DNA from: JAQVEB01 sp028698105
GTDB lineage: Bacteria; Bacteroidota; Bacteroidia; Bacteroidales; Dysgonomonadaceae
NCBI GenBank assembly: GCA_964293155.1
Contig: CAXYYA010000015.1
Span: 1 to 64,000, forward strand
Length of the DNA stretch: 64,000 nucleotides
Direction of reading: 5' to 3'
Below, piece by piece: positions 41,533 to 50,970 of this stretch (positions are counted from its first letter, which is position 1; each line of letters begins with the position of its first letter). The position numbers and the translations under genes were made by a program. Below the pieces are notes generated by a model. The model did not search any database and had not been told where the DNA came from. It saw only the letters and a program-made list of their open reading frames with translations.

Positions 41533-42159
41533 TCAGAAATAAACGGTTCCGGTAATTGACCAGGCGTTTGTTTTTCCGTTCAACGGATCGTTCCAGTTCG
41601 GTTCATTTGTGGAATAATCATCGGTTAGTTTAACGCTATAGTTCACACCCAGTTGCACCATGTTGAAAAGCTCAAAACCTGCGCCTACATTAGCACCTGC
41701 TGAAAACTTTTTCGCACGGATGTCTTCCGAAGCCGACAGGAGATCAATCTTATCGCCTTCAATTAAATATCCGGCATACGGTCCGGCTGTTGCAAACATA
41801 CGGATGGGAAGCATTCCCAACCCGAATTTGATCTTGGCATTCAACGGAAGCTGAATGTACCGGTTTGTTACGTCTTCGCTGCTCGAAGATTGCAAATTTG
41901 CAACCGTCATTCTGTTGTCGTTGTACAGAAGGGAGGCGTCCAAACCAACATCAAGGGCTCCCATCGGAAACATTGCTTCCAGCGACGGCCCAACACTGTA
42001 TGTTGTCAGATTCTCTACCTTCAACGCAGAACTGCTGAACGTGGGATTGTTTAACCCAACATCCGCTTTAATCCCGAATTTAACTTGGGAATAACCTTGT
42101 AAACTAAACATAGACAGCGCAATAATTGCCATGCTTAGCATAATTTTTTTTGTTTTCAT
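41533..42159 (-). CDS. Outer-membrane beta-barrel protein (PorT-like)
   Basis: This 208-residue protein has a signal peptide (MKTKKIMLSMAIIALSMFSL and a few more residues, cleavage near QGYSQ) and a barrel of about eight strands (QVKFGIKADVGLNNPTF, YSVGPSLEAMFPMG, YIQLPLNAKIKFG and others). It ends in a phenylalanine-terminated strand (AWSITGTVYF). It matches the generic outer-membrane beta-barrel/PorT family of Bacteroidota. The function is unknown. It is transcribed alone between priA and the frd operon. Confidence 0.82.
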   Translation of the reverse strand: MKTKKIMLSMAIIALSMFSLQGYSQVKFGIKADVGLNNPTFSSSALKVENLTTYSVGPSLEAMFPMGALDVGLDASLLYNDNRMTVANLQSSSSEDVTNRYIQLPLNAKIKFGLGMLPIRMFATAGPYAGYLIEGDKIDLLSASEDIRAKKFSAGANVGAGFELFNMVQLGVNYSVKLTDDYSTNEPNWNDPLNGKTNAWSITGTVYF

Positions 42160-42288
42160 ATTAATCCTAATTAATAAAACATTGATTCATTGATTGCCGA
42201 TTAACGGCATATTCGTTCAAATAAGACCAATATATAACGTACAGGATTACCAATTGATTGTTAAAAAAGCTTATATTTTATGCGATAA

Positions 42289-42326
42289 AAAGCGTTTTAT
42301 CAAATAGTAACTTGATAAAACGCTTT
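42289..42326. terminator. Bidirectional terminator after frdB
   Basis: AAAGCGTTTTATCAA (42289-42303) pairs perfectly with TTGATAAAACGCTTT (42312-42326) around an 8-nt loop. It lies 26 bp beyond the 3' end of frdB on the minus strand. Confidence 0.8.
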
Positions 42327-42351
42327 ATTTCTGCCAAAGAAACGAAGTTTC

Positions 42352-43107
42352 TTAATCTTTAAACTTTGCTTTCAAAAACTCGCGGTTCAAGCGCGCAATG
42401 TTGCTGATGGAAATGTTTTTGGGGCATTCCACCTCGCAGGCGCCGGTATTGGTGCAGTTCCCGAAGCCAAGATCGTCCATTTTGGCCACCATAGCCTTTG
42501 CACGGCGCGCAGCTTCAACTTTGCCTTGCGGCAACAATGCCAGTTGGCTCACTTTTGCCGAAACGAACAACATAGCCGATCCGTTTTTGCATGCGGCCAC
42601 GCATGCGCCGCAACCAATGCAGGCTGCCGCGTCCATAGCCATATCGGCTTTGTCTTTCGGGATTGGAATAGCGTTGGCATCGGGGATACCTCCGGTATTT
42701 ACCGATACGTAACCGCCGGCCTGAATAATTTTATCGAAAGCTGTGCGATCTACCATCAGGTCTTTGATTACCGGAAATCCGGCGGAACGCCACGGCTCAA
42801 CGGTGATGGTCTCGCCGTCGTTGAACCGGCGCATGTGAAGCTGGCAGGTTGTAACGTCTTCGTCTGGCCCGTGCGGATGTCCGTTAATGTAGAGGCTGCA
42901 CATGCCGCAAATACCTTCGCGACAGTCGTGGTCGAAAACCACGGGAGTTTGTCCCTCGTTGATGAGTTGTTCGTTCAGGATGTCGAGCATTTCAAGGAAC
43001 GAACTTCCCTGAGAGATATTTTTTAATTCGTAAGTTTCAAAGCGTCCTTTTTCTTTCGGCCCGTTTTGCCTCCAAATTTTTACTTTTATGTTGATATTTT
43101 TGTCCAT
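42352..43107 (-). CDS. frdB: Fumarate reductase/succinate dehydrogenase iron-sulfur subunit
   Basis: This subunit carries electrons between quinol and the flavoprotein. The 251-residue protein has the [2Fe-2S] ligands in CREGICGMC and TTC (Cys62, 67, 70 and 88). The [4Fe-4S]/[3Fe-4S] ligands lie in CIGCGACVAACKNG and CTNTGACEVECPKNI. It is the third gene of frdCAB, 20 bp after frdA, as in the cytochrome b type (one-subunit anchor) complexes of Bacteroidota. These work mainly as fumarate reductase in anaerobes. Confidence 0.95.
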   Translation of the reverse strand: MDKNINIKVKIWRQNGPKEKGRFETYELKNISQGSSFLEMLDILNEQLINEGQTPVVFDHDCREGICGMCSLYINGHPHGPDEDVTTCQLHMRRFNDGETITVEPWRSAGFPVIKDLMVDRTAFDKIIQAGGYVSVNTGGIPDANAIPIPKDKADMAMDAAACIGCGACVAACKNGSAMLFVSAKVSQLALLPQGKVEAARRAKAMVAKMDDLGFGNCTNTGACEVECPKNISISNIARLNREFLKAKFKD

Positions 43108-43127
43108 AGGATGATACTTTTTTAAAA

Positions 43128-45071
43128 TTACGATTTATAATTTCTCGTTTGACGCTGTACAAACTCATATTCAAGCGGCTCTTTGTACATCACAGGATCT
43201 TTGTCTTCGCCCTGGTACGCCCAGCAGGAAACGTATGAGAACTGATCATCGTTGCGCAAGGCTTCGCCTTCGGGAGTTTGATACTCTGTGCGGAAATGTC
43301 CGCCGCAAGATTCTTCCCTGTCGAGGGCATCGTGAGCCATAAGTTCTCCTATTTCAAAGAAATCGGCTAAGCGCAACGCTTTCTCCAGTTCTACGTTCAC
43401 GGTTTCGTCCGATCCCGGAATGCGTACGTCAGCCCAAAACTCTTTCTTCAACGCTTGGATGTCTTGGATTGCTTTTTTCAGGCCTTCCGCATCACGCGCC
43501 ATTCCTACGAAATCCCACATAATGTGGCCTAATTTTTTGTGAAAATGATCCACGGAGTGTTTTCCGTTGATATTCATCAATTTGTTCTTCCTGTCGTTGA
43601 TGTCTTTTTCAGCCGCTTCAAATTCAGGAAGGTCGGTACTGAATCGCGGAACGCGAATCTGATCGGCCAAATAACTCTGAATGGTGTAAGGCAGCACAAA
43701 GTAACCGTCTGCCAACCCTTGCATAAGGGCCGACGCGCCGAGGCGATTGGCTCCGTGATCGGAGAAATTGGCTTCGCCGATGGCGAACAGTCCCGGAATA
43801 TTGGTCATCAGTTCATAATCCACCCAAATACCGCCCATGGTGTAGTGAATGGCAGGATAGATCATCATCGGAGTTTCATACGGATTGTCGTCAACGATTT
43901 TTTCGTACATCTGGAACAGGTTTCCGTAGCGGGCTTCCACCACGTCTTTCCCGAGGCGGTTGATGGCATCGGAGAAATCGAGATAAACAGCCAGACCGGT
44001 TGATCCCACGCCGTAACCTGCGTCGCAACGCTCTTTGGCTGCCCGCGATGCCACGTCGCGGGGCACCAGGTTGCCGAATGCCGGATAGCGGCGCTCCAGG
44101 TAGTAATCGCGGTCTTCTTCTTTGATCTGGGTCGGTTTCAGTTTGCCGGCACGAATGGCTTCGGCATCTTCTTTTTTCTTTGGAACCCAAATGCGGCCGT
44201 CGTTACGCAGCGATTCCGACATCAGCGTAAGCTTCGATTGAAACTCGCCGTGTACCGGAATGCACGTGGGGTGAATTTGTGCGTATGCCGGATTGGCGAA
44301 ATACGCGCCTTTCTTGTAACATTGCCATGCAGCCGAACCGTTGGAGTTCATCGCGTTGGTGGATAGGAAAAATGTGTTCCCATAGCCGCCGGTAGCAATA
44401 ACTACGGCGTGAGCCGAGTAGCGTTCTATTTTTCCTGTGATGAGGTTTCGTACAATAATTCCGCGTGCGCGTCCGTCAACCAGCACCAAATCAAGCATTT
44501 CGCGGCGGGTGTAGAGTTTCACCTGTTTTTTATGCACGGCGCGGCTCAAAGCGGAATAAGCGCCGAGCAAAAGTTGCTGGCCCGTCTGGCCGCGAGCATA
44601 AAAGGTGCGGGAAACCTGCGCGCCTCCAAACGAGCGGTTGTCGAGCAAGCCGCCGTATTCGCGTGCGAAGGGAACACCTTGTGCTACGCACTGATCAATA
44701 ATGCTGTTGGAAACTTCTGCCAAACGGTAAACATTGGCTTCGCGAGCGCGATAATCACCCCCTTTAATGGTATCGTAGAACAAACGATAAACGGAGTCGC
44801 CGTCGTTTGGATAGTTCTTTGCGGCATTTATACCTCCCTGAGCGGCAATGGAGTGTGCACGGCGTGGCGAATCCTGAATACAGAAATTCAACACGTTGAA
44901 TCCTAATTCGCCCAGCGAAGCTGCCGCGGATGCTCCCGCCAGCCCCGTCCCAACAACAATAATGTCCAGTCGGCGTTTGTTGGCGGGATTTACCAGTTTC
45001 TGATGGTCTTTATAATTGGTCCATTTTTGGGCGAGAGGCCCTTCGGGTATTTTTGAATTTATTTGAGTCAT
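43128..45071 (-). CDS. frdA: Fumarate reductase/succinate dehydrogenase flavoprotein subunit
   Basis: This catalytic subunit interconverts fumarate and succinate. The 647-residue protein has the FAD Rossmann motif VVGTGLAGASAA (39-50). The histidine that binds FAD covalently is His73 in AHSIAAQGGINA, ATGGYGNTFFLSTNA follows, and IHPTCIP lies in the middle. The active-site region AIHYTMGGIWVDYELMTN and GANRLGASALMQGLADGYF are present. It lies between frdC (21 bp) and frdB (20 bp). The direction in vivo (fumarate respiration or succinate oxidation) depends on the quinone; menaquinone is usual for this phylum. Confidence 0.96.
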   Translation of the reverse strand: MTQINSKIPEGPLAQKWTNYKDHQKLVNPANKRRLDIIVVGTGLAGASAAASLGELGFNVLNFCIQDSPRRAHSIAAQGGINAAKNYPNDGDSVYRLFYDTIKGGDYRAREANVYRLAEVSNSIIDQCVAQGVPFAREYGGLLDNRSFGGAQVSRTFYARGQTGQQLLLGAYSALSRAVHKKQVKLYTRREMLDLVLVDGRARGIIVRNLITGKIERYSAHAVVIATGGYGNTFFLSTNAMNSNGSAAWQCYKKGAYFANPAYAQIHPTCIPVHGEFQSKLTLMSESLRNDGRIWVPKKKEDAEAIRAGKLKPTQIKEEDRDYYLERRYPAFGNLVPRDVASRAAKERCDAGYGVGSTGLAVYLDFSDAINRLGKDVVEARYGNLFQMYEKIVDDNPYETPMMIYPAIHYTMGGIWVDYELMTNIPGLFAIGEANFSDHGANRLGASALMQGLADGYFVLPYTIQSYLADQIRVPRFSTDLPEFEAAEKDINDRKNKLMNINGKHSVDHFHKKLGHIMWDFVGMARDAEGLKKAIQDIQALKKEFWADVRIPGSDETVNVELEKALRLADFFEIGELMAHDALDREESCGGHFRTEYQTPEGEALRNDDQFSYVSCWAYQGEDKDPVMYKEPLEYEFVQRQTRNYKS

Positions 45072-45092
45072 AATGTAAAAAATTTCTTTTGG

Positions 45093-45767
45093 TTATCCTA
45101 ATAAATTGGCGTAGCCAAGATAAACGGCAACAGCCACAACAACAAATCCGAGGCAGATGATAGTAGCCACTACATTGCTTAAGCATTTCATGCGGTTCAT
45201 CCAAACCGTGTTATTCAGCCCAACCGTATGCAACGCACTCCAGAACCCGTGTGTAAGGTGGAACCATAAGGCTGCGAATGCAATGATGTACAGTACCACA
45301 ACCCAAAGTTGCGAAAAGACTTCCGCCACCAACTGTGCGGCGTCTTCGCGTGCACCTTCGAGGTGAAACAGTTCTTTGAACTGCATTTCATACCAAAACT
45401 GATAGAAGTGCAGGAACAGAAAGATCAAGATAAACAACCCCAGCACAAACATGTTTTTTGATGACCATGTTACGGGCGTTTTGTTTGACGAAGCGTATTT
45501 GTTTACACCTCTTGCTTTCTGGTTTTGCAAGGTAAGCATAATGGCGTACCAAACGTGAATAACAAATCCCAGAGCAATTACCCCGGTTCCGATGATAGCC
45601 CACCAGTTTGCTCCCAAAATATCATTCGCGAGAAAATTATACGCATCATAGCTGAAAATGAGCGCAACATTCATACTCATGTGGAACAACAGGAACAGGA
45701 TCAGAAACAAACCGGAAATACTTTGTATAAATTTCCGGCCGATTGATGATTTTACTAACCAACTCAT
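45093..45767 (-). CDS. frdC: Fumarate reductase/succinate dehydrogenase cytochrome b subunit
   Basis: This 224-residue membrane anchor has five hydrophobic helices (~12-35, ~52-74, ~98-122, ~148-170 and ~195-218) and histidines in FHMSMNVAL and LTHGFWSALHT, consistent with a di-haem cytochrome b558 anchor. It is the promoter-proximal gene of frdCAB. The protein starts MSWLVKSSIGRKFIQSISG, the usual opening in the phylum. A good promoter lies 113-120 bp upstream. Confidence 0.93.
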   Translation of the reverse strand: MSWLVKSSIGRKFIQSISGLFLILFLLFHMSMNVALIFSYDAYNFLANDILGANWWAIIGTGVIALGFVIHVWYAIMLTLQNQKARGVNKYASSNKTPVTWSSKNMFVLGLFILIFLFLHFYQFWYEMQFKELFHLEGAREDAAQLVAEVFSQLWVVVLYIIAFAALWFHLTHGFWSALHTVGLNNTVWMNRMKCLSNVVATIICLGFVVVAVAVYLGYANLLG

Positions 45768-45880
45768 AAAGTTCTTGTTTTTAATTAATTGAGAAATATA
45801 TTATTTTATTTTTTTGCTGTTTAGGCATGGGGAATAACCTAATTGAAAAGCCTGATTTTCCCGCATTCGGTAATGTTTTA

Positions 45881-45888
45881 CAAAAGTA
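45881..45888 (-). promoter_or_regulatory. -7 box of the frdCAB promoter
   Basis: TACTTTTG on the minus strand fits TAnnTTTG exactly. The -33 region is a T run, a weak match. The leader would be ~105 nt. Confidence 0.5.
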
Positions 45889-46178
45889 AGCATTTTAAAC
45901 TATCTTTAAAACTTTATTTACGGAAAAAATTCTTCAATTGGTATTTTTAGAATGAATGTAATCTACCCGGATGTATGGTATGAGATGTGGGATTGAGCGT
46001 TATTTTGAAATGCGTAATATTACCCTATAATACGGTTTTTAAACAGGGCTTATCATTCCGTTGAAGAATTTAATCGAAATTCCTTCATTTCGTTGAAGAA
46101 TTTAGTGATTTTGCGTTATCCAGGTACACGGGAACTCCCTAAATGGTATATCCTGAATCCAAAATCGCAAATTATTCG

Positions 46179-46186
46179 TATCTTTG
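46179..46186 (+). promoter_or_regulatory. -7 box of the trpS promoter
   Basis: TATCTTTG fits TAnnTTTG exactly and leaves a ~25-nt leader before the ATG at 46217. It excludes the in-frame upstream start at 46184. Confidence 0.55.
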
Positions 46187-46216
46187 TGCATCAAAATACA
46201 GCAATCAACTTACGAT

Positions 46217-47206
46217 ATGGATATAGTACTTAGCGGTATTCGTTCTACCGGGAACTTGCATCTGGGGAATTATTACGGCGCATTGCGCAATTTTATCCGC
46301 ATGCAGAACGAAAATAAATGTTATTTTTTTATAGCCGATATACATTCCTTAACCACTCACCCCGATCCAAAAGCGTTGCACGACAACGTAAAGAACGTGC
46401 TGGTAGATTATCTGGCAGCCGGCATTGATCCTGAAAAATCAGTGATTTACGTTCAGAGTGATGTGCCGGAAACCATTGAATTGTATTTGTACCTGAATAT
46501 GCACGCCTACATGGGCGAACTGGCGAAAACCACTTCATTTAAGGAAAAAGCACGCAAGCAACCCGATAACGTGAATGCCGGATTGCTGACGTATCCTACG
46601 CTGATGGCTGCCGATATTCTCATTCACAATGCCGATAAGGTTCCCGTAGGGAAAGATCAGGAACAGCATTTGGAAATGACGCGCCGCTTTGCACGCCGGT
46701 TCAATAATTTTTACGGCGTTGATTATTTTAAAGAGCCGGTAGCTTACAACTTCGGTGAAGAACTGATCAAGATTCCCGGGTTGGACGGAAGCGGCAAGAT
46801 GGGAAAATCGGAAGGAAATGCCATTTATTTGTCCGACAGCCCGAAAGAAATCGAGAAAAAAGTGAAAAAGGCGCTTACCGATTCCGGGCCTACGGAATTT
46901 AATTCGCCGAAACCCGATTATATCGAAAACCTGTTCACCATCCTTCGCGTTGTGTCTGCACCGGAGGTTGTTGAGCATTACAATAACTTGTGGAACAAGT
47001 GCGAAATTCGCTATGGTGACCTCAAAAAACAACTGGCGGAAGATATCATCAAGGTAACTTCTCCCATTCGCGAGCGAATTTTGGAGATTGAGAACGACAA
47101 GGAATATTTGCACAAAGTCACTACGCAAGGCGCCGAACGCGCCCGTGAGAGCGCTTCTAAAGTCATCCGCGATGTGCGAACGATAATGGGGTTTAAAGCG
47201 TTTTAA
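46217..47206 (+). CDS. trpS: Tryptophanyl-tRNA synthetase
   Basis: TrpS charges tRNA-Trp. From the chosen ATG the protein is 329 residues, starting MDIVLSGIRSTGNLHLGNYY, which includes the HIGH-type signature (HLGNY). The KMSKS-type loop is KMGKSEGNAIYL in the middle, and GKDQEQHLEMTRRFA is also characteristic. An in-frame start 11 codons upstream overlaps the promoter and is rejected. It is monocistronic or weakly linked to the DUF2156 gene 75 bp downstream. Confidence 0.96.
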   Translation: MDIVLSGIRSTGNLHLGNYYGALRNFIRMQNENKCYFFIADIHSLTTHPDPKALHDNVKNVLVDYLAAGIDPEKSVIYVQSDVPETIELYLYLNMHAYMGELAKTTSFKEKARKQPDNVNAGLLTYPTLMAADILIHNADKVPVGKDQEQHLEMTRRFARRFNNFYGVDYFKEPVAYNFGEELIKIPGLDGSGKMGKSEGNAIYLSDSPKEIEKKVKKALTDSGPTEFNSPKPDYIENLFTILRVVSAPEVVEHYNNLWNKCEIRYGDLKKQLAEDIIKVTSPIRERILEIENDKEYLHKVTTQGAERARESASKVIRDVRTIMGFKAF

Positions 47207-47281
47207 AGAAGTTCAGGGTTGCGGGGTTCACCTTTCGGGTTTAACATGCAACCTGTGAACGATAATTTGCATCAATACAAT

Positions 47282-48184
47282 ATGTTGACATTTAAAGAGA
47301 TCGAGCTTACGGATAAGCCGCTTATTGATAAATATTTGGAGGGTAATACGTATCGCGCGTCCGATTTTTGTTTTTCCAACCTTTTTTGCTGGAAAGACAA
47401 ATTTAAAACCGAATTTGCCGTAAACGAAAACTGGCTTTTCGTGCGATTCAGGGATAATGTAGATAGAAATTCTTATCTGATGCCTTTCGGCAAAGGGAAT
47501 TTACCGGAAGCCGTGCAACTCATAAAAGAGGATGCTGCGGGCATCGGTTGCAAATTCCAGATACGGGGTCTCACGCAACGCATGTGCGACGAGTTGGAAG
47601 AAGCCATGCCCGGCGCTTTCGCCTTTAAACTGAATCGCAGCGTTAGCGATTACATTTACACGTCAGAGAAACTGATTCACCTGACAGGAAAAAAATTGCA
47701 GAGCAAACGCAATCACATCAACCGATTTAATCGCGAAAATCAGTGGGAATACAAGTCGCTGACCAACAACCCTGAGTTGGTGAAAGAATGCCGGGGGATG
47801 CTGTATAACTGGATGGAAAAAAACGGCGAGGATGAGGACGAATCGTTGTATTACGATAATATCGCGACCAAGTTGATGCTCGATAATTTTGAATACCTCG
47901 GCTTGCGGGGCGGTGTAATTTGTGTGGATGGACAGATGGCGGCATTTTCGTTGGGGGCACCGCTCACCCGGGACACGTTTGATGTTCATGTGGAAAAAGC
48001 CCTGGCGGATAATTTCAATGGCGCTTATTCTATTATGAATCAGCAGTTTGTTCTGAACGAAGCGTCAAATTTCACTTACATTAACCGTGAGGAAGATATG
48101 GGAATAGAATCGCTTCGCAAGGCGAAATTATCTTATTACCCGGATATTTTACTCGAAAAATTTGTAGCAAGGGAAACAGAATGA
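47282..48184 (+). CDS. DUF2156 (phosphatidylglycerol lysyltransferase C-terminal-like) protein
   Basis: This 300-residue protein has two GNAT-like folds and belongs to DUF2156, related to the soluble domain of MprF aminoacyl-phosphatidylglycerol synthases. Typical features are FCFSNLFCWKDKFKTEFAV near residue 30, GKKLQSKRNHINRFNREN in the middle and the C-terminal YINREEDMGIESLRKAKLSY block. No membrane segment is present. The start at 47282 was preferred to an in-frame ATG 12 codons upstream (47246). It overlaps the GNAT gene by 4 bp, so the two are coupled, as seen in Bacteroides. Confidence 0.85.
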   Translation: MLTFKEIELTDKPLIDKYLEGNTYRASDFCFSNLFCWKDKFKTEFAVNENWLFVRFRDNVDRNSYLMPFGKGNLPEAVQLIKEDAAGIGCKFQIRGLTQRMCDELEEAMPGAFAFKLNRSVSDYIYTSEKLIHLTGKKLQSKRNHINRFNRENQWEYKSLTNNPELVKECRGMLYNWMEKNGEDEDESLYYDNIATKLMLDNFEYLGLRGGVICVDGQMAAFSLGAPLTRDTFDVHVEKALADNFNGAYSIMNQQFVLNEASNFTYINREEDMGIESLRKAKLSYYPDILLEKFVARETE

Positions 48185-49056
48185 TACGTTACGCGAACAG
48201 AGCCGACAAACAACTTGTGTGGGACATGTGGAAGACGTGTTTCGGCGATAGCGATGCGTACATGGACATTTATTTTCGCGAAAAATACCGCGGCGAAAAC
48301 ACCTTGCTCTATTTCGACGGCAACAAAGCGGTAGCTTCGCTCCAAATGCTGCCGCATCAATTCACGTTTCACGAAACCGAAATACCGATTGCCTATTTTT
48401 CCGGCCTTTGTACCTTGCCCGAGGCACGAAAACGCGGTTTCATGGCAGCGCTCATACGGGAGGCTTTCAAGGAAATGAAAAAACGCGATGTCCCGCTTGC
48501 CTTATTGGTGCCGCAGGAAAAACACCTGCTGGACTTTTACGATCAATTCGGATTCGCACAGACGTTCGATAGCGGGGAAGACTATTTATATTCGCTGCAG
48601 GATTTACTGGAAAGACATTCGCAAAACCTCGACGAAGCTTACACCGGGTTTGACGGATGGTTCAGGAAAAAAGATATGACTGTGCAAAAAAACTTCGATG
48701 ATTTTCGTGCAATTGTTGACGAGGCGCGTCTTTTCGGCTTTCCGCCGAAAAAAAACCTTATCGGCATGGCACGGATAACCGATGCGGAAAGGCTATTGAA
48801 GATTTTTGCCGCACATTACCCCGAAAAAGCAGCTTCATTTTCCATTGCCGATGAGATAATTTCGCAAAATAACGACGGATTTATCTTTCACATGGGCGAA
48901 GTTGTAAGGGATCCGTCGCATCAAACCAATTTTCAAAAAATAGATATCCGTAATCTTGCCCAATGTCTGTTGGGATACCATACATCGGATAAGAAAGATC
49001 CTTTTCGCCTGCTTTTCCCCGAGAAAACGCCGCAAATGAATTTTATGCTCGAGTGA
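48181..49056 (+). CDS. GNAT-family N-acetyltransferase
   Basis: This 291-residue acetyltransferase carries an N-terminal GNAT domain (~1-145) with ISGxC-type LPEARKRGFMAALIREAFKE (~80-99), the acetyl-CoA-binding RxxGx[GA]-like loop, followed by a C-terminal sterol-carrier-like or second-half region (~150-291), the Eis-like plan. The substrate is unknown. It overlaps the DUF2156 gene by 4 bp and lies 23 bp before the DUF4091 lipoprotein. Confidence 0.85.
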   Translation: MIRYANRADKQLVWDMWKTCFGDSDAYMDIYFREKYRGENTLLYFDGNKAVASLQMLPHQFTFHETEIPIAYFSGLCTLPEARKRGFMAALIREAFKEMKKRDVPLALLVPQEKHLLDFYDQFGFAQTFDSGEDYLYSLQDLLERHSQNLDEAYTGFDGWFRKKDMTVQKNFDDFRAIVDEARLFGFPPKKNLIGMARITDAERLLKIFAAHYPEKAASFSIADEIISQNNDGFIFHMGEVVRDPSHQTNFQKIDIRNLAQCLLGYHTSDKKDPFRLLFPEKTPQMNFMLE

Positions 49057-49079
49057 AAACCCTATAAATCCAAATTTTC

Positions 49080-50843
49080 ATGAATAAATTATTTCCACTT
49101 CTCCTCTCAATCCTCATAACAACAGGATGCTCACAACAGAAAGAAACAACTTCTGGTTGTCAGACTTACGAAGAAGCCGCGCTGCCGGTCAACGTCACTT
49201 CCGACTGGAATTCAGTCGGGAAAGGGCTTCAGGCTTCGGTAGGAAGCATTGATACGCGCTACGTAAAGCACGAGATTCCGCAGGTTACACCTGTTACGGA
49301 ATGGAAAGGAACAGCGTGGAAAGGCGAGCGTGTTTCGGCTCAGCTCGTAGTGTGGAGTAAAGACAGCGTATCGCAAATACGGGGAGAGTTCACCGATTTC
49401 AAAAGATCCGATGGCAATACTATTGCTGCCGACAAGGCAAAAATTCACTTCGTGCGATATGTCATCACCGACGAATTTGCCGAAGGATGCGGCCACCGCA
49501 AACCCGAAGATTACCCTTCGTCGTTGAGCGCGGATGTGCTCGATAATGCATCGTGTTTCAATATCTCACCCAACACCACACGCCCCGTGTGGATTACGAT
49601 GGATGTACCTTCGGATGCTGCGCCGGGTGTTTATACATCCACGTTACAATTGTTTGCCGACGGCAAAAAGAAAGATAAATTCACGTTTCAACTCGAAGTT
49701 TTGCCACAGACGCTTCCACCGCCAGCGGAATGGAAATTTCATCTCGATTTGTGGCAAAATCCGTATGCCGTGGCACGCGTCGCAGGTGTTGAGCCGTGGT
49801 CGCAGGCACATTGGGATGCGCTGCGCCCCGTGATGAAAATGTTGGCCGATGCCGGACAGAAAGTGATTACGGCAACGCTCAACAAACGTCCGTGGAGCGG
49901 TCAGACCGAAGATGCATTCGACACCATGATCGGTTGGACGAAAAAAGCAGACGGCTCATGGAGTTACGACTATACCGTTTTCGATAATTGGGTGCAATTT
50001 ATGATGGATTTGGGCATCAAAAACCAGATAAATTGCTATTCGATGGTTCCGTGGGGAAACATTCTGTTTTATTACGACGAAAAAGAGGAAAAAGAAATAA
50101 AGGTGTCGGTTGCTCCTGGCACCAAAGAATATGCCGATATGTGGAAGCCGTTTCTGAAAGACTTCACCGCTCATCTGGACGCGAAAGGCTGGCGGGAAAT
50201 TACGCATATTGCGATGGACGAACGCGGCCCCGCCGAAATGAAGGCGATGCTCAAACTTCTCGGAGAAGCGGCTCCCGGAATGGGTGTTGCGTTAGCCGAC
50301 AACCACAAGAGTTATAAAGAATATCCCGACCAGTTGACCGATTTGTGCGTAGCGCACGGCGCTGTTGTGGATGAAGCCGATCGCGTGTATCGTGCCGAAA
50401 AAGGATACATTACCACCTGGTATGTGTGCTGCGCCGATGTATTTCCCAACGTATTCACGTTTTCCGAACCCGCCGAAGGCGCGTTTATCGGGTGGTACAC
50501 CGTGGCTGCCGGTTTCGACGGCTTTCTTCGCTGGGCATACAACAGTTGGGTGAAAGACCCGCTCGTGGATTCCCGGTTCCGCACATGGCCTGCCGGCGAT
50601 ACGTATATTGTTTATCCCGACGGACGGAGTTCCATCCGCTTTGAACGCTTACGCGAAGGGATTCAGGATGCGGAGAAAATTCGTATTCTACGTGAGAAGC
50701 TGCAAAGCGATCCGGCGAAGCTTGAGCAACTAAACAAGACGGTTGAGCGGTTCAATATCGTAAAAAATCCGGGAAACAGCGCCGAAATGCTTCTGGAAGG
50801 CAAAAAAGTGTTGAACGAGTTATCGGCGAACACACCGGAATGA
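49080..50843 (+). CDS. DUF4091-domain lipoprotein (glycoside hydrolase-like)
   Basis: This 587-residue lipoprotein has a signal ending in lipobox ITTGC (Cys17), so it is probably anchored at the cell surface or in the outer membrane. A beta-rich N-terminal module (~40-210) precedes a TIM-barrel-like region and a C-terminal DUF4091 domain with GWYTVAAGFDGFLRWAYNSW and FERLREGIQDAEKIRILRE. DUF4091 proteins resemble glycoside hydrolases and occur in polysaccharide-use loci, but no activity is certain. It is 23 bp after the GNAT gene and 127 bp before ppa. The sugar-related pair downstream of ppa is in keeping with carbohydrate use. Confidence 0.85.
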   Translation: MNKLFPLLLSILITTGCSQQKETTSGCQTYEEAALPVNVTSDWNSVGKGLQASVGSIDTRYVKHEIPQVTPVTEWKGTAWKGERVSAQLVVWSKDSVSQIRGEFTDFKRSDGNTIAADKAKIHFVRYVITDEFAEGCGHRKPEDYPSSLSADVLDNASCFNISPNTTRPVWITMDVPSDAAPGVYTSTLQLFADGKKKDKFTFQLEVLPQTLPPPAEWKFHLDLWQNPYAVARVAGVEPWSQAHWDALRPVMKMLADAGQKVITATLNKRPWSGQTEDAFDTMIGWTKKADGSWSYDYTVFDNWVQFMMDLGIKNQINCYSMVPWGNILFYYDEKEEKEIKVSVAPGTKEYADMWKPFLKDFTAHLDAKGWREITHIAMDERGPAEMKAMLKLLGEAAPGMGVALADNHKSYKEYPDQLTDLCVAHGAVVDEADRVYRAEKGYITTWYVCCADVFPNVFTFSEPAEGAFIGWYTVAAGFDGFLRWAYNSWVKDPLVDSRFRTWPAGDTYIVYPDGRSSIRFERLREGIQDAEKIRILREKLQSDPAKLEQLNKTVERFNIVKNPGNSAEMLLEGKKVLNELSANTPE

Positions 50844-50970
50844 TCGCGGGGCGAAAAAACGTTGCAAAGAAATACGGTTAATTTCCGCAGGATTCATAAA
50901 AAAAGTTATATATTTACGTTTTTATACAAACAATCGGTATTTCTGATCATACAACGATCTAAAATTTTTT

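Larger units (their letters stand above)
45768..46216. other. Divergent intergenic region frdC-trpS
   Basis: No gene is credible here. The region holds the frdCAB promoter on the minus strand (-7 box 45888-45881), the trpS promoter on the plus strand (TATCTTTG, 46179-46186), and a 20-bp near-exact direct repeat (TCATTyCGTTGAAGAATTTA at 46053-46072 and 46085-46104, one mismatch, 32-bp period) between them, which looks like paired operator sites. Confidence 0.6.

Noticed and set aside
46184..46216. Upstream start for trpS
   Set aside because: It overlaps the TATCTTTG box; the conserved protein begins at MDIVLSGI.
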